64,000 nt of DNA from Casp-actino8 sp037147055 (GTDB lineage Bacteria > Actinomycetota > Acidimicrobiia > Acidimicrobiales > Ilumatobacteraceae): positions 1-64,000 of the forward strand of contig JBAWVW010000001.1 of assembly GCA_037147055.1 (NCBI GenBank), read 5' to 3'. Both the position numbers and the translations under genes were made by a program. Below the pieces are notes generated by a model that worked only from the letters and a program-made list of their open reading frames with translations, was not told the DNA's origin and ran no database searches. Shown here piece by piece: positions 51,152 through 60,245 of this stretch. Position 1 is the first letter of the stretch. Each line of letters starts with the position of its first letter.

Positions 51152-52048
51152 ATGGCAACAAGTTCTACAAACTCCGTGACCGGTTCGTTCCCCGTGAAGA
51201 GGGGCCTAGCTGAAATGCTCAAAGGTGGCGTGATCATGGACGTCGTCACTCCAGAGCAAGCCAAAATCGCCGAAGATGCTGGGGCATGTGCTGTCATGGC
51301 CCTTGAACGCGTTCCCGCCGATATTCGCCGTGATGGGGGAGTCGCACGTATGAGTGACCCTGAAATGATTCAGGGGATCCAAGCAGCCGTGACAATCCCA
51401 GTAATGGCCAAGGCGCGTATTGGTCATTTTGTTGAGGCACAAATTCTTCAAGCCCTCGGTGTTGACTTCATCGATGAGAGTGAAGTTCTGACTCCTGCCG
51501 ACGAGGCTCATCACATTGACAAATTCAAGTTCACGACTCCTTTCGTGTGCGGTGCAACAAATTTAGGAGAAGCCCTCCGCCGCATTAGCGAAGGAGCTGC
51601 CATGATCCGTTCCAAAGGTGAAGCTGGAACTGGAAATGTTGTTGAAGCCGTACGACATTTACGATCAATTTTTGGTGACATCAAAAAGATTGGCACAGCC
51701 GATTCAGCAGAATTGTTTGAATGGGCAAAGCGTTTGCAGGCTCCACTATCGCTCGTGCAAGAGATCGCTGAAACCGGACAACTTCCAGTGCCACTGTTTT
51801 GTGCTGGAGGTCTCGCCACTCCGGCAGATGCAGCCTTTGCGATGCAACTTGGAGCACATTCAGTGTTCGTGGGTTCAGGAATCTTCAAAAGTGATAATCC
51901 AGCGTTACGTGCTAAGGCGATTGTTGAAGCGACCACGCATTTCACGGATGCCGATGTTTTAGCCCGAGTGAGCACTGCAATTGGCGCCCCGATGACCGGA
52001 ATTGGAATGGATGAAATCAACCAACGCTATGCAGAACGTGGTTGGTAA
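51152..52048 (+). CDS. pdxS: pyridoxal 5'-phosphate synthase, PdxS subunit
   Basis: Builds PLP from ribose 5-phosphate, glyceraldehyde 3-phosphate and ammonia. The 298 residues form a TIM barrel: MVTPEQAKIAEDAGACAVMALERVP-type N-terminus, ARIGHFVEAQILQALGVDFIDESE, and RSKGEAGTGNVVEAVRH with the second catalytic Lys. It forms a 12-mer with PdxT, whose gene follows after 25 bp. Confidence 0.97.
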   Translation: MATSSTNSVTGSFPVKRGLAEMLKGGVIMDVVTPEQAKIAEDAGACAVMALERVPADIRRDGGVARMSDPEMIQGIQAAVTIPVMAKARIGHFVEAQILQALGVDFIDESEVLTPADEAHHIDKFKFTTPFVCGATNLGEALRRISEGAAMIRSKGEAGTGNVVEAVRHLRSIFGDIKKIGTADSAELFEWAKRLQAPLSLVQEIAETGQLPVPLFCAGGLATPADAAFAMQLGAHSVFVGSGIFKSDNPALRAKAIVEATTHFTDADVLARVSTAIGAPMTGIGMDEINQRYAERGW

Positions 52049-52073
52049 GACATCCGAATAATCGAGGTCTTGC

Positions 52074-52679
52074 GTGGAACCAAAATTACATATCGGGGTT
52101 TTGGCGCTTCAAGGAGCCTATGCCGCTCACGCCGAGGCACTGCAGAATTGTGGTGCTGAAGTTCGTTTGGTTCGTACACGAGAGGACCTGATTGGGATTC
52201 AAGGCCTTGTGATCCCGGGTGGGGAAAGCACCACCATGAGCAACCTCCTAGTCGCCTCAGGGTTAAACGAAATACTGAAAGATCTTTTTCAAAGTGGTTT
52301 TCCAGTCTTCGGTACGTGCGCAGGGATGATCATGATGGCGGAGACGATTCTCGATGGTCGCCCTGACCAAATTTCTTTGTGTGCGCTAGACATAGATGTC
52401 AGACGCAATGGGTACGGTCGGCAGAACGATTCTTTTGAACAAGACATCATCGTGCACTCCTTTGATACTCCCTTTCACGCACTGTTTATCCGTGCCCCTG
52501 TCATTGAATCGATTGGTTTCGAGGTTGAAGTTCTCGCTTCATGGGGCGACCGACCTGTTCTTGTTCGGTCGGCAAACACTTTGGCATGCTCTTTTCATCC
52601 CGAACTCGTGTCAGACTTACGTATCCACAAAATTTTTATTTCAATAGTTGAGAATTTCTCCGTCACGAACCCGAGGTAG
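52074..52679 (+). CDS. pdxT: pyridoxal 5'-phosphate synthase glutaminase, PdxT subunit
   Basis: Class I glutaminase that feeds ammonia to PdxS. In 201 residues: LALQGAYAAH (10-19), GGESTT (49-54), catalytic Cys82 in GTCAGM, and FHPEL near the C-terminus with His-Glu of the triad. It starts with GTG. yebC follows after three bases. Order pdxS-pdxT-yebC-ruvC is known from mycobacteria. Confidence 0.96.
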   Translation: MEPKLHIGVLALQGAYAAHAEALQNCGAEVRLVRTREDLIGIQGLVIPGGESTTMSNLLVASGLNEILKDLFQSGFPVFGTCAGMIMMAETILDGRPDQISLCALDIDVRRNGYGRQNDSFEQDIIVHSFDTPFHALFIRAPVIESIGFEVEVLASWGDRPVLVRSANTLACSFHPELVSDLRIHKIFISIVENFSVTNPR

Positions 52680-52682
52680 ACC

Positions 52683-53429
52683 ATGTCCGGACATTCAAAA
52701 TGGGCGACAATCAAACATAAGAAGGGCGCAGCTGACCAAGCGCGTGGAAAGTTATTCGCCAAGATTGCCCGACAGATCGAGGTAGCGGCCCGTGAAGGCG
52801 GAGCCGATCTTTCATCTAATGCGGCATTGCGCACGGTGATTCAGAAGGCAAAAGCGGGTCAGATGACCAATGATGCCATTGATCGTGCCGTTAAAAGAGG
52901 TAGCGGCGATGTGCAGGGCGAGAACTATGAATCCATCACCTATGAAGGGTATGCACCCGGTGGAGTGGCGCTGATGGTCGATACCTTGACGAATAATCGC
53001 AACCGCACTGGTGCCGATGTCCGTAATATTTTTTCTAAACTTGGAGGCGCAATGGCAGAACCGGGCGCTGTGGGTTGGCAGTTCAGTCGCCGCGGTGTCA
53101 TTTATGTTGCCGGTGCCGCTCCCGAGGATGAAATTATGATGGCTGCTCTTGAGGCTGGAGCAGACGACATCAGCCGTGACGGCGAATCCTGGCGAATTCT
53201 TAGCGAACCAAATGTTGTCTACGAAGTGAAAACAGCCCTAGAAGCCGCTGGCATTGGAGTTCTCTCCGCAGAATCAACAATGGTTTCATCAAACACCATC
53301 GCCGTCACCGACGCCGACACTGCTGCCAAGATCATCAGAGTTGTTGAAGCTCTCGAAGAAAACGATGACGTTCAAGATGTGTACGCGAATTTTGATATCA
53401 GCGACGAAATTATGGATACTCTGAGTTGA
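52683..53429 (+). CDS. yebC: YebC/PmpR-family transcriptional regulator or translation factor
   Basis: A 248-residue TACO1/YebC protein. MSGHSKWATIKHKKGAADQARG is the invariant start (first 20 residues read MSGHSKWATIKHKKGAADQA), and GGVALMVDTLTNNRNRT follows later. The family was named as a transcription regulator; recent work links it to translation at proline motifs. In the standard order ruvC follows; here a convergent lipoprotein gene intervenes, ending five bases away. Confidence 0.94.
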   Translation: MSGHSKWATIKHKKGAADQARGKLFAKIARQIEVAAREGGADLSSNAALRTVIQKAKAGQMTNDAIDRAVKRGSGDVQGENYESITYEGYAPGGVALMVDTLTNNRNRTGADVRNIFSKLGGAMAEPGAVGWQFSRRGVIYVAGAAPEDEIMMAALEAGADDISRDGESWRILSEPNVVYEVKTALEAAGIGVLSAESTMVSSNTIAVTDADTAAKIIRVVEALEENDDVQDVYANFDISDEIMDTLS

Positions 53430-53434
53430 TCCTG

Positions 53435-55378
53435 TCACTTGCTGTCAATTTGGGTTCCAATACACGGGCCTTCACCACAGACATTCTGCAAACTTCCAGA
53501 CAATAAATACCCCAGCGCCTGTACGAGTACAAGCGCTTCATCACTTCCAGCGCCGTGCGGGTCAAGGCCGAATTCGGGCTCAGTAGGCGGTTCTGGTCCG
53601 ATCGGTGGACGGGGTGTCCCGTAATCCCACATCACCAACGCTGTCCCAGAATAAGGATAAGTGATCGGTTCGATTCCCCACAGAGGCACGACCTCAGAAC
53701 TACGGCCCTCTTTGAGAACTGGAGTATGGACCTTGGCACCTATCGTGCGCGCCAACACTTCAGTGGACACATTGGCGACTTGATGATCCCCAAAAGCGCC
53801 CACTAAGAGGACATCTTTCTTTTCAATGCCCGGATAGGGATTTACTGATAGGTGTTGCGCATAGCCGCTATTTTCTCCCCGGTCCCACAAAAGTTGAGCC
53901 AGCACGAGTCCCATCAGACGATCTGCGGAGGAGAGGTACGAGGCCTCGTAAGGAACTTGGAATTGTGGCCAATCACTTGATCGTGGGAGCAGTAATGAAT
54001 AGTTCATTCCTGGCACTCCCAGGACCGCTCTGTGCCATTCAGTGGAAATTGCTGAGGCCGCACCACCAAGTATTCCACCTTGACTGTTCCCCACGAAGAC
54101 CGTTGCATCTGGGGCGATGATCGGCGAGCCATCGGTATTTTGAAAGGCTGGATCGGTGACGAAACCTTCAGCGTTATTGGTAAGCCGACCGAGCAACTGA
54201 AATGCCACCAAACCTTGCAACATCCGATCAGCCTGCTGATTAAATTTGCTCATGTCATGGAGCACTCCTGCGAGGTTTGGGACATCTTCACTTGCCATTC
54301 CTAGCCAATCAACAGCGCAAGCCACGATCAGACCTTGCCCTGCAAAGGTGCCAAAGAAGTCCACTTGGCTGCGATCTCCCATCAGTCCGTGGCCATACAG
54401 CAACGCTGGCACAGGTGCGGCAACTTGATCCGGAACGACGCAACGAAATGCTGTGGCATACGTCGGGAACTCCTCGTTGATCATCGGAGTGCCTTGATCG
54501 TCAAGAAGCAGGTGACCACCCGGCGATCCGTCGTTAGATAAAAAGTTCGGAATATCAAAAGTTCCTTCGACTGTTCGCACGGCACCTGCCGTCACTGAAT
54601 CAACCTTGAAGGCTGGAGCACCATCGCCGATTTGTTCATAAGCCACTGAGCGCTCATGCAACAATCGTCCCGATAAAGATTGCTCACTAGCGATCGTAAA
54701 GGACCAATGCGACATTGCGAGAGGTACAGTCACTCCGCCAGTACCGGTCAGAAGTGCCCCAATACTGATCTCGTACGTGTGCCCTTCAAGAAATGCTGTT
54801 GCCGGACGCAAGGTGACCAATTGAGATTGAACATCCAACTCTCCCCAAAATGGCCACTTCGCCTGTGTTTGCTGATCAACAATCTTGATCGGGTTTGAAT
54901 CTTCTAATGAACGCCCAATATCAGTTGAATCTCCTACACCGCTTCCCAGTAAATCGACTCCTGGTGCCTCAAAGACAATCACCGAGTTCGGCGAGAATCC
55001 ATCGGCACGATTTTGGTCAGTGACATCCATAGCAACGCCATCAATATTGATCGGAACTGCGTCGGATGGAATTGCCAAACGTAATCCAGTCACCGTTGAC
55101 GGGTCTGCCACGGTCAGTCGATTACTCGGCCACGGAAGCAAGCAGGCCGCAACTCCAGGCTCGGAGCATTGCGGTTTAACCGGAGTTGCGACAACAGTTG
55201 TCGGTGATCGTAAAGCAGTCGTGTCAACGGATTGTGAGTCCGTCGTTCCACCGCAACTAGCGATGAATACGCTCAGGGCGATTCCGCAAGCGATGATGGC
55301 CTTGCTCCAAAGGGGTGCGGATTGTCTGGCACTTGCTGAGAGAGAGCAATGGGTCATACCCAAGGTTCGCACATTCAT
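53435..55378 (-). CDS. large lipoprotein with alpha/beta-hydrolase domain
   Basis: A 647-residue secreted lipoprotein: signal peptide, lipobox FIASC (Cys42), and a Thr-rich short linker. Residues about 65-310 form an unrecognised beta-rich part. An alpha/beta-hydrolase-like domain follows with YGHG (His330) and the nucleophile Ser432 in GNSQGG; GAFGDHQV near 530 may hold Asp and His. Esterase- or lipase-like activity is plausible, with no known substrate. It lies on the minus strand between yebC and ruvC, where the conserved order normally has none. Confidence 0.8.
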   Translation of the reverse strand: MNVRTLGMTHCSLSASARQSAPLWSKAIIACGIALSVFIASCGGTTDSQSVDTTALRSPTTVVATPVKPQCSEPGVAACLLPWPSNRLTVADPSTVTGLRLAIPSDAVPINIDGVAMDVTDQNRADGFSPNSVIVFEAPGVDLLGSGVGDSTDIGRSLEDSNPIKIVDQQTQAKWPFWGELDVQSQLVTLRPATAFLEGHTYEISIGALLTGTGGVTVPLAMSHWSFTIASEQSLSGRLLHERSVAYEQIGDGAPAFKVDSVTAGAVRTVEGTFDIPNFLSNDGSPGGHLLLDDQGTPMINEEFPTYATAFRCVVPDQVAAPVPALLYGHGLMGDRSQVDFFGTFAGQGLIVACAVDWLGMASEDVPNLAGVLHDMSKFNQQADRMLQGLVAFQLLGRLTNNAEGFVTDPAFQNTDGSPIIAPDATVFVGNSQGGILGGAASAISTEWHRAVLGVPGMNYSLLLPRSSDWPQFQVPYEASYLSSADRLMGLVLAQLLWDRGENSGYAQHLSVNPYPGIEKKDVLLVGAFGDHQVANVSTEVLARTIGAKVHTPVLKEGRSSEVVPLWGIEPITYPYSGTALVMWDYGTPRPPIGPEPPTEPEFGLDPHGAGSDEALVLVQALGYLLSGSLQNVCGEGPCIGTQIDSK

Positions 55379-55400
55379 GCATAGGGTCTTGCCAATCGGT

Positions 55401-55406
55401 TAGGAT
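55401..55406 (+). promoter_or_regulatory. -10 hexamer, leaderless start of ruvC
   Basis: TAGGAT, seven bases, then ATG at 55414, in the 35-bp gap divergent from the lipoprotein gene. Confidence 0.5.
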
Positions 55407-55413
55407 CGTACGC

Positions 55414-55998
55414 ATGTTCGTATCCGCCCCGGTCTCTGAGCGCCCGAGTGAGGTCCATCGGGTCCTTGGAATTGACCCCGGTTTGACCCGTTGTGGTTAT
55501 GCCGTGATCGATGCGACTGGACCTCAATCGCTCAATTGCGTGTCAATGGGAGTTCTGCGAACTCCCGCTACATCACCGCTTCCAGAGCGCTTAGCGAGCC
55601 TGCATGCTGATTTGTCACTGCTCCTCAGTGAGTTTTGCCCACAGACGGTGGTCGTCGAACAACTTTTCTTTCAGGTAAATGTTCGCACCGCCATGAGTGT
55701 TGGCCAAGCTAGTGGCCTGGCGCTGGCATTGGCCTCACTAGCTGGCTGCGACGTCGTCCAATACACCCCGAATCAGGTCAAGCAGACAGTCACGGGTTGG
55801 GGTGGGGCAGATAAAATTCAGGTTCAAAAGATGGTTCAAATGCGCTTGGGGCTGAACTCCCTACCGCAACCCGCCGATGCGGCTGATGCTGCCGCTCTTG
55901 CCCTTTGCCACTTAGCGGTGGCGCCCATGCACCAAAAACTCATAGCCGCCGGCGCCGAGACAATCCACGGTCGGGTGCGCAGCAGGAAATCAGCCTGA
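55414..55998 (+). CDS. ruvC: crossover junction endodeoxyribonuclease RuvC
   Basis: Resolves Holliday junctions as a dimer. The 194 residues begin with a 14-residue tail, then VLGIDPGLTRCGYAVID (catalytic Asp), VVEQLFFQ-type second acidic site and a late DAADAAALALCHLA site. ATG 55414 is chosen from the leaderless -10 and the family N-terminus; an earlier in-frame start would run into the divergent gene. ruvA follows one base after its stop. Confidence 0.95.
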   Translation: MFVSAPVSERPSEVHRVLGIDPGLTRCGYAVIDATGPQSLNCVSMGVLRTPATSPLPERLASLHADLSLLLSEFCPQTVVVEQLFFQVNVRTAMSVGQASGLALALASLAGCDVVQYTPNQVKQTVTGWGGADKIQVQKMVQMRLGLNSLPQPADAADAAALALCHLAVAPMHQKLIAAGAETIHGRVRSRKSA

Positions 55999-55999
55999 G

Positions 56000-56596
56000 A
56001 TGATCGCTTCTTTGCGCGGTTCGGTTCTAGAACGACACAGTGAAGGTTCAGTCCTGATCGAGGTCGCTGGAGTTGGTTATCTAGTCAGCGTCACTCCGCG
56101 TACTTTGGCGGAACTGGAGCCAACTTCTCCAGTTTTCTTATTCGTGCATCACCACATTCGCGAGGATTCTCAAACCCTCTTTGGCTTTCTCACTCGGGAT
56201 GAAAAAAATACTTTTCAGGTCCTGCTTGGAACTCATGGTGTTGGTCCGTCTCTAGCCATGGCCATCCTCGGAACTTTGACACCGAGCGCTCTTTTTGAAG
56301 TTGTAGCGAGTGCTGACATCGGGGCCCTGACTCTCGTGCCGGGTGTAGGAAAAAAGACGGCCGAGCGTTTACTGATTGAATTAAAAAGTCGCTTATCACT
56401 ACCGGTCTTTCACGATTCCGAAAAGGCCCACTCGAGTCGTTCCTCAGTCGTCTCCGATGTTCGTGAAGCACTTCTTGGACTCGGTTACACCGACAGCGAG
56501 ATTCGTGAGGTCCTGCGCGAGTTACCGGCAGTATCAGGAGCCGAAACCCTTTTACGTGATGCTTTGCAAATGTTAGGAGTTCGCCGTGCGGGATGA
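56000..56596 (+). CDS. ruvA: Holliday junction branch migration protein RuvA
   Basis: A 198-residue tetrameric junction binder. N-terminal OB-fold with VLIEVAGVGYLV, then two helix-hairpin-helix units (GTHGVGPSLAMAIL and VPGVGKKTAERLLIEL), and the C-terminal domain III that contacts RuvB. It overlaps ruvB by 11 bp. Confidence 0.96.
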   Translation: MIASLRGSVLERHSEGSVLIEVAGVGYLVSVTPRTLAELEPTSPVFLFVHHHIREDSQTLFGFLTRDEKNTFQVLLGTHGVGPSLAMAILGTLTPSALFEVVASADIGALTLVPGVGKKTAERLLIELKSRLSLPVFHDSEKAHSSRSSVVSDVREALLGLGYTDSEIREVLRELPAVSGAETLLRDALQMLGVRRAG

Positions 56597-57608
56597 GTTC
56601 CTCGATCCACAAGTAAACGATGTTGTCGAAGAGTCGGATGAGTCTGGTTTACGACCAAAACATCTTGACGAATTTATCGGTCAGCGTGAACTCAAAGAAA
56701 AGCTCAACATTGTCCTAGAAGCGGCACGCAAACGTGGTGAAGCCGCCGATCATCTTCTTTTCGCAGGACCACCAGGGCTTGGAAAGACGACTTTATCTGG
56801 AATCATTGCTGCTGAAATGGGCGTGCGCTTGCACATCACAAGTGGGCCAGCATTGGAGCGAGCTGGTGATTTGGCTGCGATTTTGACCAAGCTTGAGCCC
56901 TCCGATGTTTTATTCATTGATGAAATCCACCGCCTAAGTCGAGTCGTTGAAGAGATTCTCTATCCCGCAATGGAAGATTTCAAACTCGACATTGTTGTCG
57001 GTAAAGGACCAGCGGCATCGAGCATTCGGCTGGCGTTACCAAGATTTACTTTGGTCGGAGCGACGACACGTACTGGCATGATTACAGGCCCTCTACGCGA
57101 TCGATTTGGGTTAGTGGCGCGACTTGATTATTACGATGACGATGAACTACACGCAATTGTTCGGCGCGCCGCTGGAATTCTCAACGTGACCATTGATGAT
57201 GATGGAACTCGCTTAATCGCCACTCGAAGTCGCGGAACACCGCGTATTGCGAACAGACTTTTGCGACGCGTGCGTGACTTCGCAGAGGTGCGAAGTGATG
57301 GCAAGATTAACGGTGCGATAGCCGATGAAGGTCTTGCGGTCTTTGGTGTTGACAATTGTGGACTAGACAAAGTCGACCGTGCAATTTTGACCTCGCTGTG
57401 CAAACAGTTCAATGGGGGACCAGTCGGACTCTCCACACTGGCCATCGGTATCGGCGAGCAACCAGAGACACTTGAAGATGTTTACGAGCCATTTCTCATT
57501 CAAAAGGGCTTCATAGCTCGAACGCCACGAGGTCGGGTAGCGATGGCGTCGGCTTGGGAGCATCTAGGACTTACTGCGCCCGTTTCGTCACCTGGACTTT
57601 TTTCTTAA
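56586..57608 (+). CDS. ruvB: Holliday junction branch migration ATPase RuvB
   Basis: A 340-residue AAA+ motor. Walker A is GPPGLGKTT, Walker B LFIDEIHRL, sensor I GATTRTGM and the arginine finger lies in the GPLRDRFG segment. The C-terminal winged helix (QKGFIARTPRGRVAM) binds DNA. It starts with GTG inside ruvA. Confidence 0.97.
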   Translation: MRDEFLDPQVNDVVEESDESGLRPKHLDEFIGQRELKEKLNIVLEAARKRGEAADHLLFAGPPGLGKTTLSGIIAAEMGVRLHITSGPALERAGDLAAILTKLEPSDVLFIDEIHRLSRVVEEILYPAMEDFKLDIVVGKGPAASSIRLALPRFTLVGATTRTGMITGPLRDRFGLVARLDYYDDDELHAIVRRAAGILNVTIDDDGTRLIATRSRGTPRIANRLLRRVRDFAEVRSDGKINGAIADEGLAVFGVDNCGLDKVDRAILTSLCKQFNGGPVGLSTLAIGIGEQPETLEDVYEPFLIQKGFIARTPRGRVAMASAWEHLGLTAPVSSPGLFS

Positions 57609-57617
57609 AGTTAAGTG

Positions 57618-58652
57618 ATGAAAACATCAGACTTTGATTACGAATTGCCCACTGATCGCATCGCGCAGATTCCGAGTGAACCTCGTGATAGCGCACGTCT
57701 CCTTGTTGATTGTGGCCAAGATTCACAGGGCTTAAGGGTCGAACATCGCCATGTCCACGACTTACCTAACTACTTGCGACCGGGCGATTTGTTGGTCGTC
57801 AATGACACTAGAGTCATCCCCGGCAGAGTTCATCTCCAGCGATCGAGTGGAGGGGCAGTTGAGATACTGCTCTTAGATCCCTTGAATCCGTCCTCAACGA
57901 AATGGACTGCACTTGTGCGCCCAGGTGGGCGATTAAAGGAAGGTGAGATTCTGCATCATCGACCATCGGGAACCGAAGTTATTTTTCACGGCCGACATAC
58001 TATTTCAGATTCATTCGTTATCGAACTCTGTTTTGATGGTGAGGTATTGCAGTTGCTTAATGAAATCGGCGAATTGCCTCTGCCGCCTTACATCACTGGC
58101 AACTTGTCCCACAACGATCGCTATCAAACCGTGTACTCGCGTCGACCTGCATCGGCAGCCGCCCCGACGGCAGGATTGCATTTCACACCACAACTATTAG
58201 AAACTTTGCAAAACCAAGGTATTGGATTTGCTCGCGTTGAACTTGTCGTTGGTTTAGATACTTTTCAACCAATCCAAGTGGAAGATCCTCTTGAACACAA
58301 AATGCATACAGAGTTTTATTCGGTCTCAGAGCAAGTCATGCAGCAAGTGGATAAGGCTGAAAGAGTCATCGCCGTCGGAACAACCGCCGTACGTTCTTTA
58401 GAAAGTGCTCTAGCGCGCAACGCATTATCGGGGCGCACTGACCTTTTTATCCATCGTGGCTTTAACTGGCAGGCAGTTGATCTGATGCTGACCAACTTTC
58501 ACCTGCCACGAACCACGTTGTTATTAATGATTGATGCTTTTATTGGTGATCGTTGGCGAGATATCTATGCAACGGCGCTGGAATCTGGATACCGTTTCCT
58601 TTCCTTGGGTGACGCAATGTTGCTCAATCGCCACGCAATTGAAGGTTCCTAA
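57618..58652 (+). CDS. queA: S-adenosylmethionine:tRNA ribosyltransferase-isomerase QueA
   Basis: Transfers the ribosyl part of S-adenosylmethionine to preQ1-tRNA to give epoxyqueuosine. The 344 residues show DFDYELPTDRIAQIP at the start, LLVVNDTRVIPGR, PTAGLHFTPQLL and TNFHLPRTTLLLMIDAF. The ATG at 57618 is preferred over the GTG three bases upstream. Its stop touches the tgt ATG. With tgt it forms a queuosine pair. Confidence 0.96.
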   Translation: MKTSDFDYELPTDRIAQIPSEPRDSARLLVDCGQDSQGLRVEHRHVHDLPNYLRPGDLLVVNDTRVIPGRVHLQRSSGGAVEILLLDPLNPSSTKWTALVRPGGRLKEGEILHHRPSGTEVIFHGRHTISDSFVIELCFDGEVLQLLNEIGELPLPPYITGNLSHNDRYQTVYSRRPASAAAPTAGLHFTPQLLETLQNQGIGFARVELVVGLDTFQPIQVEDPLEHKMHTEFYSVSEQVMQQVDKAERVIAVGTTAVRSLESALARNALSGRTDLFIHRGFNWQAVDLMLTNFHLPRTTLLLMIDAFIGDRWRDIYATALESGYRFLSLGDAMLLNRHAIEGS

Positions 58653-59767
58653 TGCATCCCGTTACCTTGGATATCACAGCCACTGACGGCGCAGCACGGA
58701 CTGGTGTTGCGACGACTGCTCATGGCTCGTACCAATTTCCATGTTTTATGCCCGTTGGAACTCGGGGTGCTATCAAGTATCTCAGCGCCAGCGATTATGA
58801 AGCCCTGGGGGCCGAAATCGTCCTTGGTAATACATACCATCTCATGTTGCGTCCTGGCGCTGAAACGATTGCTCATTTCGGTGGTCTTGGAAAATTCGCT
58901 GGTTGGAAAGGTTTAACTCTCACCGACTCAGGTGGTTTTCAAGTGTTTTCCCTAGACCCGAAAGTAGACGACGACGGAGTCACATTCCGTTCGACCTACG
59001 ATGGAAGCCTTCATCGCTTCACGCCAGAATCGGCCGTGGCAACTCAAGAACTCCTCGGAGCAGATATTCAGATGGTGCTAGATATCTGCGCCCCGCTTCC
59101 TTCTCCACCATCCGTTCTACGCGTGGCACTGGAACGAACGTCTGCATGGGCTCATCGCGCCCATGCAGTGCATCAGCGCACCGATCAAGCATTGTTCGGC
59201 ATCGTTCAGGGCGGTACTGACACCGCTATGCGCGCCGAAAGCGCGCAACGAACGGTTGAAGTCTCGTCGGGAGGCCTTACTGGCTTTGACGGCTATGGCA
59301 TTGGAGGACTCTCAGTCGGAGAAACTCGCCAAGAAATGTTGCCGGCTTTGGCTGCTGCCCTTGAACATCTCCCAACGCACCGACCGCGCTATCTGATGGG
59401 TGTCGGAGATCCAGCTTCTTTGGTGGAGGCCGTTGGACTCGGGGTTGATCAGTTTGATTGTGTGATGCAAACAAGAATCGGTCGCCATGGAACGGCCTTC
59501 ACTAGGGATGGAAAATTACACATCAAGAATGCCGCCCATGTGTTTGATGATCGTCCTCTCGATGACTCCTGTCCCTGCGATGTCTGCAGCCGCCATAGCA
59601 GGGGATACCTGCGTCATCTTTTCCAAGTCAACGAGCCCACAGCCGCTCGTCTGCTCAGCCTGCACAATATTGCCTGGACTTTAGACCTCATGAAGCAGAT
59701 GCGAACAGCAATTTCAGCAGGTAAATTTGCGTCGTTGAGGCACGAAGTGCTCAAAGTTTGGGGCTAA
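58652..59767 (+). CDS. tgt: queuine/preQ1 tRNA-guanine transglycosylase
   Basis: Exchanges G34 for preQ1 in GUN-anticodon tRNAs. The 371 residues have LTDSGGFQVFS with the general-base Asp, GIVQGGTD, GIGGLSVGE, DCVMQTRIGRHGTAFT (nucleophile Asp) and the zinc ligands CPCDVC plus a late His. It overlaps queA by one base. Confidence 0.97.
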   Translation: MHPVTLDITATDGAARTGVATTAHGSYQFPCFMPVGTRGAIKYLSASDYEALGAEIVLGNTYHLMLRPGAETIAHFGGLGKFAGWKGLTLTDSGGFQVFSLDPKVDDDGVTFRSTYDGSLHRFTPESAVATQELLGADIQMVLDICAPLPSPPSVLRVALERTSAWAHRAHAVHQRTDQALFGIVQGGTDTAMRAESAQRTVEVSSGGLTGFDGYGIGGLSVGETRQEMLPALAAALEHLPTHRPRYLMGVGDPASLVEAVGLGVDQFDCVMQTRIGRHGTAFTRDGKLHIKNAAHVFDDRPLDDSCPCDVCSRHSRGYLRHLFQVNEPTAARLLSLHNIAWTLDLMKQMRTAISAGKFASLRHEVLKVWG

Positions 59768-59832
59768 ACGTCATTCTGATGGCGCTTACACCCGAGGAAT
59801 GCCACAAATCAAGCCTTGCCTACTAGAGTTTG

Positions 59833-60234
59833 ATGGGTTATTCGCCCCCGATCCTTGGACTCTTGATGCTTACCTCTTTCGTTTCCCTCCTCTCCGCCGA
59901 CACCCAACAAAAAAGTGGCGGTATTTTCCCTACTTTGCTGTTCATGGCTGCCATCGGTGGGGCCATGTATTTCTTAATGATTCGCCCTCAGCGACGACGC
60001 CTGAAAGAAACACAGTCGCTGCAGCGTGAGATCGCGCAAGGTGACGAGGTGATTACCAATTCTGGTATGTACGGTTTTGTCAATGCCCTTGATGGTGACA
60101 CGGTGTGGCTTGAGATCGCAGAAGGAACCGAGATTCGCGTTGCTCGCAATTCTCTTTTGCGTCGGATCAACCCGACTCTTGAGCCGGCAGGTGGCGAGCC
60201 TGCCGACGAAGCAAAAGATCCAGAAGCACAGTGA
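59833..60234 (+). CDS. yajC: preprotein translocase subunit YajC
   Basis: A 133-residue single-span protein of the SecDF-YajC accessory complex. Two hydrophobic stretches (about 7-21 and 32-48) are seen, the second being the family span followed by IRPQRRRLKE; GDEVITNSGMYGFV is the SH3-like strand block. The acidic C-tail is typical. ATG 59833 is preferred; a TTG precedes it. secD follows after 11 bp. Confidence 0.92.
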   Translation: MGYSPPILGLLMLTSFVSLLSADTQQKSGGIFPTLLFMAAIGGAMYFLMIRPQRRRLKETQSLQREIAQGDEVITNSGMYGFVNALDGDTVWLEIAEGTEIRVARNSLLRRINPTLEPAGGEPADEAKDPEAQ

Positions 60235-60245
60235 CCTGACCTAAA

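Noticed and set aside
51511..52020. 169-codon minus-strand frame inside pdxS
   Set aside because: Antisense shadow of a highly conserved gene; no start signal.
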